Source: Devosia insulae DS-56
GTDB lineage: Bacteria; Pseudomonadota; Alphaproteobacteria; Rhizobiales; Devosiaceae
Length of the DNA stretch: 36,967 nt
Direction of reading: 5' to 3'
Assembly (NCBI RefSeq): GCF_000970465.2
Contig: NZ_LAJE02000107.1
Span: 1 to 36,967 of the forward strand
Below are positions 9,022 through 15,795 of the stretch, in pieces. The position numbers and the translations under genes are program-made. The notes beneath the pieces were generated by a model. That model did not search any database and had not been told where the DNA came from. It saw nothing but the letters and a program-made list of their open reading frames with translations. Numbering within the stretch: the first letter of the stretch is position 1; each line of letters begins with the position of its first letter.

Positions 9022-9981
9022 ATGCTCCCGATCACCGAACCGGTCGCGAGCGGCTGGCTCGAGGTCGGGGATGGCAATGCGATCTGGTGGGAAGAGGCCG
9101 GCAACCCCGATGGCGCGCCGGCGCTGATCCTGCATGGCGGACCGGGCTCGGGGTTCTCGACCTGGATGCGGCAGTTCTTTGACCCCCGGCGTTATCGGAT
9201 CATCGGCTTCGACCAGCGCGGTTGCGGCAGGAGCACGCCGCATGCCTCGGGTGAGGGTGTCGATTTCTCGGTCATCACCACGGCGCACCTCGTCGCCGAC
9301 ATCGAGCGGCTGCGGGCGCATTTCGGCGTCGACAAATGGGTGATCTATGGCGGCTCGTGGGGCACGACGCTGGGGCTTGCCTATGCCGAGGCGCATCCCG
9401 AGCACGTCGCGGCCATGGTGTTCGGCGGCGTGACGACGACGCGGCGGCGCGAGATCGATTGGCTCTATCGCGGCCTGGCGCCACTCTACCCCGCGGAGTG
9501 GGAGCGGTTCGTCGCCGGCGCGCCTCCGGGGACACCAGAAGATGGGCTGATCGCCGCCTATAATGACCTGCTGTTCGATGCCGATCCGGCAGTGCGCAAC
9601 CAGGCGGCGCGGGACTTTCACGATTGGGACAATGCGGCGGTCTCGGTTGCGGCGCAGGTCGGCCGTCCGTCCGATGGGGTGGATCCCAAGCGGTTGTTGG
9701 CGCGTAGCCGGATCGTTACGCATGTCTTTCGGCACGCAGCGTGGATGGAAGAGGGCAGGCTCCTGGCTAATGCCGATCGGTTGCGCGGCATCCCGGGCGT
9801 ACTGGTGCAGGGGCGGCTCGACCTGCAGGGGCCACTGGTGACGGCCTGGGAGCTGGCCCGGGCCTGGCCGGAGGCGAAGCTGGTGGTGATCGACGGGGCG
9901 GGGCACTCGGCCGGCGATGCCGGAATGCCGGAAGCGATCACCGCGGCGCTGGATGGATTTGCTGGGCGTGATCACCGATAG
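9022..9981 (+). CDS. pip: Proline iminopeptidase, alpha/beta hydrolase (peptidase S33)
   Basis: This cytoplasmic enzyme releases N-terminal proline from peptides. The 319-residue protein shows the oxyanion motif LHGGPGSG (37-44), DQRGCGRSTPHA (64-75), the nucleophile elbow GGSWGTTL (S112), the acid in GRLDLQGP (D267) and the histidine in GAGHS (H295). Length and motif order match the S33 proline iminopeptidases. It starts two bases after the aspartate aminotransferase stop codon and ends just before a long inverted repeat shared with the convergent gene. Confidence 0.92.
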   Translation: MLPITEPVASGWLEVGDGNAIWWEEAGNPDGAPALILHGGPGSGFSTWMRQFFDPRRYRIIGFDQRGCGRSTPHASGEGVDFSVITTAHLVADIERLRAHFGVDKWVIYGGSWGTTLGLAYAEAHPEHVAAMVFGGVTTTRRREIDWLYRGLAPLYPAEWERFVAGAPPGTPEDGLIAAYNDLLFDADPAVRNQAARDFHDWDNAAVSVAAQVGRPSDGVDPKRLLARSRIVTHVFRHAAWMEEGRLLANADRLRGIPGVLVQGRLDLQGPLVTAWELARAWPEAKLVVIDGAGHSAGDAGMPEAITAALDGFAGRDHR

Positions 9982-9985
9982 AGAC

Positions 9986-10102
9986 GGCCCCCTCCCGGCC
10001 TCCCCCATGAAGGGGGAGGTGAAGAGTCGAGGCCGTTGCTCAATCGTGCCAAGCACACTGGCGGGGCACCTCCCCCTTCATGGGGGAGGATGGGAGGGGG
10101 CC
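9986..10102. repeat. Nested inverted repeat between convergent genes
   Basis: Two 35-base arms (9986-10020 and 10068-10102) are inverted copies with 33 of 35 matches, separated by 47 bases. Each arm also contains its own hairpin, CCTCCCCC...GGGGGAGG with a 5-base spacer. The element fills the gap between the proline iminopeptidase gene (plus) and the gene at 10120 (minus) and could act as a two-way terminator. It is the largest member of the C/G-rich palindrome family in the window. Confidence 0.75.
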
Positions 10103-10119
10103 TTCTGTTTCGGCTCTGC

Positions 10120-11214
10120 TCAGAGATAATCCATCAAACTCATCGACCCGCTGTCGCTGCCACCGAACGATGACGACCCCGTCGCCTGGCTGAGCAGCGA
10201 GCCGAGCTTGCTGGCGGTCTGGTAGTTGGAAACGGCGGCGGCGTAGAGGTTTTCGGACCAGCCGGCGGCGGCGCGTTCTTCGCTGCTCATCGCGCCATAG
10301 AGCGAGATGACGTTCTGGGCGAAGCCGGCAGGGTTGCCGGTGCCGGCGGATTTGAGGCTTTGCAGCAGCGCGGCGCCGGAGCGCGAGCGCATTTCCATCG
10401 AGGCGGTGCGGACCTCGGTGGCGGAGAACTTGCCGTTGGAGTTGAGCGCCACCGAGGCGAGCGAGCGGCTGTCGAAGTCGGAATAGTCGGGCTTGCCATT
10501 GCCGCTGGTCTTGTACTGGGCATCGAGCGTGGCGCGGGCGTCGCCGGCGACGTCCTTGATATCGCGCGGCTTGCCGGTTTCGCCGCCGGCGAGGCGCTCC
10601 ATATAGGCGTTGATCGGATCGTTGGGCACGGCGCCAGGCAGGGTCGAGGGCTTGGCCTCGATCTGCTTCAGCATCTCCTCGAGTGCGGCGCGCTGGTCGA
10701 CATAGGCGGCGGAGGCTTTCTCCTCGGGGCCCATGGCGTCGAAATAGGCGAGGGCGGCGACATAGAGGCCCTTGACGCTGCCGGTGACGCGACCAACGGC
10801 AGTCGGGCCGGCCATCGCCTGGTCGAAGCGGTTCTGCAACTCGATGGCGGCGGCCTTCTGCTCGTCGGCGGTGAACAGCTGGTTGGAATTGGTGCTCATC
10901 GCATAGAGCTCGCGGCGATCGACCTTGCTGAGATCGAGCGCGAGCTTGCCATCCTTCAGCGGCGTGGTGAGCTTGGCGTCGGCGAGCAGCTTGTCGAGGG
11001 TGGCGCGCGCCTCCGTCGTGACGGTGGCAAAATCCTTGATGGTGGTCAGCGCCGCCTTGGCGGCATCGGACAGCGTGACGTTGGTGGCGCCGGACTCGCT
11101 GGAGCTGGCCGCGGGCGGATTGGTCAGCGCCTGCTGGTGGGCCTTCTGCGCATTGGCGATGATCTGCGCGTAGGTCAGGGAACTGGTGCTGGTCGCGGTG
11201 CCGACGCTGGTCAT
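10120..11214 (-). CDS. Ala/Ser-rich protein of unknown function (364 aa)
   Basis: No family is recognised. The protein opens with a Ser/Thr/Ala-rich segment (MTSVGTATSTSSLTYAQII) with no signal peptide, then helical Ala/Lys-rich regions such as LSDAAKAALTTIKDF and EQKAAAIELQNRF, and ends in a Ser/Gly-rich tail finishing SLMDYL. A TLSDAAKAAL-like segment is common in proteins of flagellar or cell-surface loci in this order, but nothing nearby supports that role. The ATG at 11214 follows GGAGGCACCC, a good ribosome site. It converges with the proline iminopeptidase gene across the inverted repeat at 9986-10102. Confidence 0.75.
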   Translation of the reverse strand: MTSVGTATSTSSLTYAQIIANAQKAHQQALTNPPAASSSESGATNVTLSDAAKAALTTIKDFATVTTEARATLDKLLADAKLTTPLKDGKLALDLSKVDRRELYAMSTNSNQLFTADEQKAAAIELQNRFDQAMAGPTAVGRVTGSVKGLYVAALAYFDAMGPEEKASAAYVDQRAALEEMLKQIEAKPSTLPGAVPNDPINAYMERLAGGETGKPRDIKDVAGDARATLDAQYKTSGNGKPDYSDFDSRSLASVALNSNGKFSATEVRTASMEMRSRSGAALLQSLKSAGTGNPAGFAQNVISLYGAMSSEERAAAGWSENLYAAAVSNYQTASKLGSLLSQATGSSSFGGSDSGSMSLMDYL

Positions 11215-11353
11215 GGGTGCCTCCGGGCGGTCGCGCCTTACCATGCAGGCGGCGTGCCAGCGCGAAGGGCCGGGATTCCGGGCTTTGCTGCGGAGCGAAA
11301 TGGGGCAGGCGGCAGGAAATGCCGGGTAGGGATTGCTGGTCGCGCAGGACTCT

Positions 11354-11390
11354 CGGTAATCCTCCCCCGCGGGGCGGGGGAGGATTACCG
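11354..11390. repeat. Perfect 16-base-arm palindrome
   Basis: CGGTAATCCTCCCCCG (11354-11369) and CGGGGGAGGATTACCG (11375-11390) flank 5 bases. It lies 18 bases past the aldo/keto reductase stop codon and may end that transcript, although there is no T-run. Same CCTCCCCC core as the other palindromes. Confidence 0.65.
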
Positions 11391-11407
11391 CGCAGCCGGT
11401 GGTCCTC

Positions 11408-12250
11408 TCAGATCATCTCCAGCGCCTGCTTGCGGCGTGGCGGTGGGAAGGCGGCGTCGAGGGCGGCCTGTTCTTCGGCGGTCAGCGAGAGATCAGCTGC
11501 CGCGCGGTTCTCGGCGACGTGGTCGAGGCCGGTGGCCTTGGGGATGGCGATGACGCCGGGGCGAGCCAGCACGAAGGCGAGGGCGACCTGGGCGGCAGTG
11601 ACGCCGCGGGCATTGGCGATGCGCTGCAGCGACGGGTGGCGGAGCATGCGGTTGTCGTTGCCGAGCGGCGAGTAGGCCATGATCGGCATGGCGTGCTCGG
11701 CAGACCACGCCAGCAGGTCGTACTCGATGCCGCGGGCGGTGAGGTTGTAGAGCACCTGGTTGGTGGCGCAGGCCTTGCCCCCGGGGACGGCGAGCAGCTC
11801 TTCCATATCGTCGACATCGAAGTTGGAAACACCCCAGGCACCGATGGCGCCGGAGCGCTGCAGGGTTTCGAAGGCATCGACGGTTTCGGCGAGCGGGTGC
11901 CGGCCGCGCCAGTGCAGCAGATAGAGCTCAATATGGTTGGTGCCGAGGCGCTTCAGGCTCCGCTCGCAGGCGGCGATGGTGCCGCTTCGGCTGGCATTAT
12001 GGGGCAACACCTTGCTGACCAGTTGTACCTCGTTGCGGTGGCCTTTGATGGCTTCGGCGATCACCTGCTCGGCACCACCATCGCCGTACATCTCGGCGGT
12101 ATCGAGCAGCGTCATGCCCAGCTCAATGCCGCGGCGCAGCGCCGTGACCTCGTCGGCGTGGCGGCGGCGATCCTCGCCCATGCGCCAGGTGCCTTGGCCG
12201 AGCGAGGGCACGGATATGCCGGAGGGAAGGGCGACGGTGGGAAGAGTCAT
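11408..12250 (-). CDS. Aldo/keto reductase
   Basis: An NADPH-dependent oxidoreductase of the AKR superfamily, 280 residues. The tetrad is visible: D50 and Y55 in [12 protein letters not shown]80 in LVSKVLP and H113 in LYLLHWRG. The family segments GAWGVSNFD and the cofactor-binding [15 protein letters not shown] follow. The substrate cannot be told from the sequence. I chose the ATG at 12250 ([11 protein letters not shown]) because it starts the conserved domain directly; a longer frame upstream runs through the small-RNA terminator at 12320-12351. Confidence 0.9.
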   Translation of the reverse strand: MTLPTVALPSGISVPSLGQGTWRMGEDRRRHADEVTALRRGIELGMTLLDTAEMYGDGGAEQVIAEAIKGHRNEVQLVSKVLPHNASRSGTIAACERSLKRLGTNHIELYLLHWRGRHPLAETVDAFETLQRSGAIGAWGVSNFDVDDMEELLAVPGGKACATNQVLYNLTARGIEYDLLAWSAEHAMPIMAYSPLGNDNRMLRHPSLQRIANARGVTAAQVALAFVLARPGVIAIPKATGLDHVAENRAAADLSLTAEEQAALDAAFPPPRRKQALEMI

Positions 12251-12311
12251 GAGCGGCCTCGCGTTATGAGAGCAGCCTAGCGTGGCCGGCGCGAGGGGCA
12301 ACCGGAGGGCC

Positions 12312-12422
12312 AAAAGAAAAAGGCTCCGCTCGAGGGGATGAGCGGAGCCTTCAGAGGCCGGCTCGCCGAAGCGGGCGACCCATCGAAGCGCAGCCAGGGA
12401 GGAGGAGCGGCTGCAATTCGTT
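12312..12422 (-). ncRNA. Anti-Shine-Dalgarno small RNA, unit 3
   Basis: The unit is about 110 nt on the minus strand. It has a candidate promoter (TTGTTC 12457-12452, 17 bases, GATAGT 12434-12429), a hairpin GCAGCC/GGCTGC (12414-12390) whose loop is GCTCCTCCTCCCT, a second hairpin with TCGCC/GGCGA arms, and a terminator (12320-12351). The loop is complementary to the Shine-Dalgarno sequence. This matches the architecture of the alphaproteobacterial CCUCCUCCC small RNAs (cuckoo/CcsR, suhB and ar14 types). Ends are estimated. Confidence 0.7.
12320..12351 (-). terminator. Terminator of small RNA unit 3
   Basis: AAGGCTCCGCTC (12320-12331) pairs with GAGCGGAGCCTT (12340-12351). On the minus strand it is followed by TTTTTCTTTT. 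Confidence 0.88.
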
Positions 12423-12524
12423 GAGATGACTATCGGGTGATGCGGCGAACGGAACAATCGCCAAGTCGGAACGTCAGCCATGCGCTGGGCGCGAGGCGAC
12501 CGGGCCACAAAGATCAGCCAAAGC

Positions 12525-12718
12525 AAAAAAAGAGGCCCCATCCGAAGATGGGGCCCAATGAAAAGGACCGAAGTCCAAATCTAAAGTGGTGGCAAATGGA
12601 CGAGGGAGGAGGATACGCCATTTGCCGATGGCCCTAAGTCGAGGGAGGAGGATACGACTTCGGACCGGTGTCGCAGAGCAGGACCGAGGGAGGAGGATAC
12701 GGTGCGGCTCACATCGAC
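12525..12718 (-). ncRNA. Anti-Shine-Dalgarno small RNA, unit 2, with three identical loops
   Basis: The unit is about 194 nt. The candidate promoter is TTGTGG (12753-12748), 17 bases, CATATT (12730-12725). Three hairpins follow in order on the minus strand, each showing the same loop TATCCTCCTCCCT: stem ACCG/CGGT (12703-12683), stem AAGTCG/CGACTT (12660-12636) and a 9-pair stem GGCAAATGG/CCATTTGCC (12626-12591). The stems differ in sequence while the loops are identical, a pattern expected of a selected RNA. A terminator closes it at 12534-12555. A protein-coding reading on the plus strand is not supported because all three terminators in this cluster face the minus direction. Confidence 0.75.
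12534..12555 (-). terminator. Terminator of small RNA unit 2
   Basis: GGCCCCATC (12534-12542) pairs with GATGGGGCC (12547-12555) around CGAA. The minus strand continues TCTTTTTTT. Confidence 0.9.
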
Positions 12719-12724
12719 AGTCAC

Positions 12725-12753
12725 AATATGCACTTTGACCGTTTGGTCCACAA
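12725..12753 (-). promoter_or_regulatory. Candidate promoter of small RNA unit 2
   Basis: TTGTGG (12753-12748), a 17-base spacer and CATATT (12730-12725), read on the minus strand, place the start near 12718, ahead of the first anti-Shine-Dalgarno hairpin. A 14-base perfect palindrome TGACGCATGCGTCA (12813-12826) lies 60 bases further upstream and could be an operator. Confidence 0.45.
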
Positions 12754-12871
12754 TGCGGAGTTCAACATGCCAGCTATGCAGTTTGCGCAGGCATAGGTCA
12801 GTCATGCTGCCGTGACGCATGCGTCAATCACCTGCCGCAGAGCAGCTGGTTTCGGACGTTCGTACGGGGAG

Positions 12872-12988
12872 AAAAAACAAGGCCCCGCTCGAGGGGAGAG
12901 CGGGGCCGAGTAGCAGCCGTTGCCGGCTACAGGGAGGAACAAACAACGAGCGCGAGGAGGAGGAGGGAGATGCGCTCAGCTGCTGTCG
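12872..12988 (-). ncRNA. Anti-Shine-Dalgarno small RNA, unit 1
   Basis: The unit is about 115 nt. On the minus strand GAGCGC/GCGCTC (12977-12948) closes a loop made almost entirely of CTCC repeats, followed by a single-stranded TTCCTCCCT, a GTAGCCG/CGGCTGCTAC hairpin with a GCAA-type loop, and a terminator at 12881-12907. Promoter at 12995-13023. Same design as units 2 and 3 but little sequence shared outside the loops and terminators. Confidence 0.7.
12881..12907 (-). terminator. Terminator of small RNA unit 1
   Basis: GGCCCCGCTC (12881-12890) pairs with GAGCGGGGCC (12898-12907). The minus strand then reads TTGTTTTTTC. The stem and its CGAGGGG-type loop resemble the terminator of unit 3. 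Confidence 0.88.
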
Positions 12989-12994
12989 AGCGGG

Positions 12995-13023
12995 GATATA
13001 TGGGGTGAGTGCCGACCCAGCAA
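12995..13023 (-). promoter_or_regulatory. Candidate heat-shock-type promoter of small RNA unit 1
   Basis: TTGCTG (13023-13018), 17 bases, TATATC (13000-12995). The -10 region read in full is CCCCATATA, which matches the sigma-32 (RpoH) -10 pattern CCCCATnTA, with 12 bases between TTGCTG and it. Published CcsR-type RNAs in Rhodobacter are under RpoH control, so this would be consistent. Predicted by eye. Confidence 0.5.
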
Positions 13024-13198
13024 CCGAGGAGTATCGAATGAGGGGCATGCGTTTTTCGCATGGCTGTTAAGTCGATGAGTTTGCTCGTGTATTGCGGTTT
13101 CCGGCGTGCGTCGTGGCGTCGCACGCCGATGTGATCGCGACGCCAAGTGCTTGATTGTGACGGTTTTTTGTCAGATTCGACGGGCGAATCCCTAGGGC
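13024..13198. other. Gap between corA and the small-RNA cluster with three hairpins
   Basis: No gene is visible. Three inverted repeats occur: CATGCG-TTTTT-CGCATG (13046-13062), CGGCGTGCG/CGCACGCCG (13102-13128) and GATTCG/CGAATC (13174-13190). The last lies 9 bases past the corA stop codon and may mark its 3' end, though no T-run follows on the minus strand. Confidence 0.4.
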
Positions 13199-14185
13199 TT
13201 AGAGCCAGCCGCTGCGTTTGAAGAAGGCGTAAGGGACGATGGCGGAGAGGACCATGAGCCCCAGCGCGAATGGATAGCCCAACGGCCAGCTTAGTTCGGG
13301 CATGAACTCGAAGTTCATGCCGTAGATCGAGGCGACGAGGGTGGGCGGCAGGAACACCACGGCGGCCACCGAGAAGATCTTGATGATCTGGTTCTGCTCG
13401 AGGTTGATCAGCCCAAGCGTCGCATCGAGGAGGAAAGTGATCTTGTCGGAGAGGAAGGCGGCGTGGTCGCTGAGCGCCGCGGCGTCGCGCTGCAGGGTCT
13501 TCAGGCCCTGACGCAGTTCCTTGGTGGCCTTCACGTCGGCGCTTCCCAGGGTCTGGTGGAAGCTGGTGAGCCGGGTGATCGAGACGAGACTCTCGCGAGC
13601 CAGGGTGAGGACATCGCCCTTCTTGCCGATGCGCTCGATCAGCGACTGCAGGTCGCGGGTCTTGCGGGTGGGCTTTTTGACCTTGTTGCCGAAGACCTCG
13701 CGCGAAATCTGGTCGATGCCGTCGCCGGTGTTCTCGAGCAGCTGCGCCAGACGGTCGATGAAGGATTCGAGCAGGCCGATCATCACGCGCTCGCCGCCGA
13801 GCTCGCCCGTGGTGGGACGGGAGACCAGGCGCTCGTAGAGGCGGAAGGGCTTTGGATCGGCATAGCGCACCGTCACCAGCTGGTCGTTGCGCAGGACGAA
13901 AGTGATCGGGGTTTTGACCACCTGACCGGCTTCATCCTCGATCAGCGCGGTGATGGTCATGAACTCCGCCCCTTCCTCGCTGTAGAGGCGGGCGGAAGGC
14001 TCGATGTCCTGCATCTCGCGGCGGGTGGGGATGTCGATGCCGAGGCAGGCCTCGACGAACTTATCCTCCTCGCGCGTCGGGTCGGTAAGCGAGTACCAGA
14101 CGGCGCCGGTCAGCTCAGTGCCGGCGGCGGGGTCGAAATCGGTGGGAGCGAGGCGGTCGCCTTCGCGGATATAGGCACGCAGCAT
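13199..14185 (-). CDS. corA: CorA family magnesium/divalent metal transporter
   Basis: An inner-membrane channel for Mg2+ (and Co2+ or Ni2+ in relatives). The 328-residue protein has the long cytoplasmic alpha/beta and helical domain, then two C-terminal membrane helices. The first helix ends in the signature YGMNFE (GMN at 289-291) and the loop MPELSW, which forms the selectivity filter; the protein ends with a basic KRSGWL tail. Length and layout match CorA. The start at 14185 (MLRAYIREGDRL) is the first of the frame. It stands alone, with small RNA genes downstream. Confidence 0.93.
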   Translation of the reverse strand: MLRAYIREGDRLAPTDFDPAAGTELTGAVWYSLTDPTREEDKFVEACLGIDIPTRREMQDIEPSARLYSEEGAEFMTITALIEDEAGQVVKTPITFVLRNDQLVTVRYADPKPFRLYERLVSRPTTGELGGERVMIGLLESFIDRLAQLLENTGDGIDQISREVFGNKVKKPTRKTRDLQSLIERIGKKGDVLTLARESLVSITRLTSFHQTLGSADVKATKELRQGLKTLQRDAAALSDHAAFLSDKITFLLDATLGLINLEQNQIIKIFSVAAVVFLPPTLVASIYGMNFEFMPELSWPLGYPFALGLMVLSAIVPYAFFKRSGWL

Positions 14186-14250
14186 AGCGGGGCTCCAATA
14201 GATGGCCGGGCCGGCGCGCCTGGCCCACCTGTTTGCCGCGAGATCGAACC

Positions 14251-14272
14251 GGAAAAGTCTCAGAACTTTTCC
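14251..14272. repeat. GGAAAAGT...ACTTTTCC palindromic repeat, copy 2
   Basis: GGAAAAGT (14251-14258) and ACTTTTCC (14265-14272), preceded by CGAACC, as in copy 1 in the other orientation. It is enclosed by AGATC/GATCT, so the whole forms a larger stem. It lies upstream of corA; the rest of 14186-14439 shows no gene. Confidence 0.6.
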
Positions 14273-14439
14273 TGATCTCGCTTCTGGAGCCTAGAGCGCC
14301 GGCAAGATCGAAGATCGACTTCGACTGTCGGGGTTCATTTTCAGTCCTTGATGAAGGTCCTGACGCAAGCGTCCGGAACAGAGCCGCAATGCGCCTTTGT
14401 GCGCGGGGCGTCAAGGGCGAAGCAACGCGCGGAAATACA

Positions 14440-14934
14440 CTAGTTGGCGAAGGCAGAAACCAGCACCGAACGCAGGTCGCCTTCGGTGGCGTAGGCGAGG
14501 TTCTCGATGCGCCAGAGCGGCTCAGGAAGGTCCGGCTGCGCCACAAGGATCAACTGCAGATGATCGGTGAAGTTGGCGTCGGGATAGTCGGGGAAACCGT
14601 AGGCGATATCGACCACGGCGCGGTCGGCCTCGAGCGTAACGGCGCCGACCTTGCACTCGGCCGCATAGTCGGGGAAGGCCTGCCAAGGGATACCGTCGCC
14701 GAGCGGCGGCTTCTCGTCGGGGTGGGTTTGCTGGATGGCCGCGTTCTTCGCCTCGGCTTCGGCGATCGCCGCGGTGAGCTCAACGGTCAACAGCCCCCCG
14801 ACCGGCGCCATATCGTTGCCGAGGCGCGAGATGCAGAAGATCTCGCCGATCTGTTCGGGGCTGATGCTGACCATCTGGGCGAAAGACGGTGTGGCGACGA
14901 GGCAGAGCGCGGCGGCAATAACGAAGCGATGCAT
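14440..14934 (-). CDS. Exported protein of unknown function (164 aa)
   Basis: A signal peptide is clear (MHRFVIAAALCLVATPSFA, cleavage before QMVSISPE). The mature part is acidic, has two cysteines (FCISRLG and AECKVG) that could form a disulfide in the periplasm, and ends in a beta-rich half (AVTLEADRAVVDIAYGF, HLQLILVAQPDLPEPLWRIENL) that resembles DUF3828-type or lumazine-binding-like small domains. I cannot assign a function. Start at 14934. It diverges from the GNAT gene. Confidence 0.75.
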   Translation of the reverse strand: MHRFVIAAALCLVATPSFAQMVSISPEQIGEIFCISRLGNDMAPVGGLLTVELTAAIAEAEAKNAAIQQTHPDEKPPLGDGIPWQAFPDYAAECKVGAVTLEADRAVVDIAYGFPDYPDANFTDHLQLILVAQPDLPEPLWRIENLAYATEGDLRSVLVSAFAN

Positions 14935-15057
14935 GAAGGGTCCCCAGAATTTTGCTCGTTTTAGCCGAGGCGACTGAATTGCCGATGAACGCGGGGGAGT
15001 TGGGAAGTCGCGGGCGGGATGGTAGAGGCGTGGCGCGCATTCGAAGGACTTTCAGGA

Positions 15058-15741
15058 ATGACCAACTTCTCCCTGCTCGACGATCCGGCATGGCACGCCT
15101 TGACCACCGACCACATGGCGCTCGGACAGCGCAATGGCGCGGCGGCACGCTACCGGGCCGAGCTGTCGCCGATCGGCGGGCTCGCTCGCTATGACGCCGA
15201 AGCCTTTGCCGAGCTGCGGCCGCTGATCGCGCCGGAGGATGCGGTGGGGCTGGTGTCGGCGACGTCGTACCAGGTGCCGGCGGACTGGGAAGTGCTGCAG
15301 GCCGTGCCGGTGTTCCAGATGGTCTGCGAGTCGATACAGGCGGTGCCCGACGTCGCGCCGATGCAACTGACCGCAGCGGACGCCGAGGCCGCGCTGGAGT
15401 TGGCGACAGCGACGGAGCCCGGGCCATTTCGCGCCGGCACGCTCGGCATGGGCCGCTATTTCGGGCTGCGCGCTGACGACGGACGACTGATGGCGATGAC
15501 CGGCGAGCGGATGCGGCTTGGCGCGTTTACCGAGGTGAGCGCGGTGTGCACCTGGCCGGAGTTCCGGGGCAGGGGGCTGGCGAAGGCGCTGGTCGCGTAT
15601 GTGTCGGGCTTGATCGCGGCAGAGGGGCGAGTGCCGTTCCTGCATGTGAAGACGGAGAACGCGGCGGCCATCGCGCTCTATGAGAGGCTAGGGTTTGCCG
15701 TGCGGAAGGGACTCACCTTCACGGTGGTGCAGCCGCGCTGA
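15058..15741 (+). CDS. GNAT family N-acetyltransferase
   Basis: An acetyl-CoA-dependent acetyltransferase with unknown acceptor. The 227-residue protein has an N-terminal half without a clear fold and a C-terminal GNAT domain: strand VSAVCTWPEF, the acetyl-CoA pyrophosphate loop RGRGLAKALV and the motif B segment ENAAAIALYERLGF near the end. The architecture resembles the FR47-like subgroup. I prefer the ATG at 15058 (MTNFSLLDDP) behind AAGGACTTTCAGG; an ATG at 15019 is also open. Confidence 0.88.
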   Translation: MTNFSLLDDPAWHALTTDHMALGQRNGAAARYRAELSPIGGLARYDAEAFAELRPLIAPEDAVGLVSATSYQVPADWEVLQAVPVFQMVCESIQAVPDVAPMQLTAADAEAALELATATEPGPFRAGTLGMGRYFGLRADDGRLMAMTGERMRLGAFTEVSAVCTWPEFRGRGLAKALVAYVSGLIAAEGRVPFLHVKTENAAAIALYERLGFAVRKGLTFTVVQPR

Positions 15742-15747
15742 GAAGTG

Positions 15748-15771
15748 CAGTCGGGAGAGGGACGCCGACTG
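15748..15771. terminator. Weak hairpin between convergent GNAT and lsrB genes
   Basis: CAGTCGG (15748-15754) and CCGACTG (15765-15771) flank a 10-base loop. No T-run follows, so this is only a possible terminator. Confidence 0.3.
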
Positions 15772-15795
15772 AGATTGCGGGGACGCGGCCAGCTC

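Noticed and set aside
12439-12480. EcfG-like GGAAC-N16-CGTC on the plus strand
   Set aside because: Nothing on the plus strand downstream could be its target, and the -10 element is imperfect.
12601-12711. Plus-strand GGGAGGAGG repeats as ribosome sites for small proteins
   Set aside because: All three terminators have their T-runs on the minus strand, and the plus frames behind these motifs are short and Arg-rich with no consistent start distance.
12927-13124. 66-codon frame on the minus strand over small RNA unit 1
   Set aside because: It crosses the candidate promoter and the first RNA hairpin, has no ribosome site and shows no domain; it is not a DUF1127 protein.
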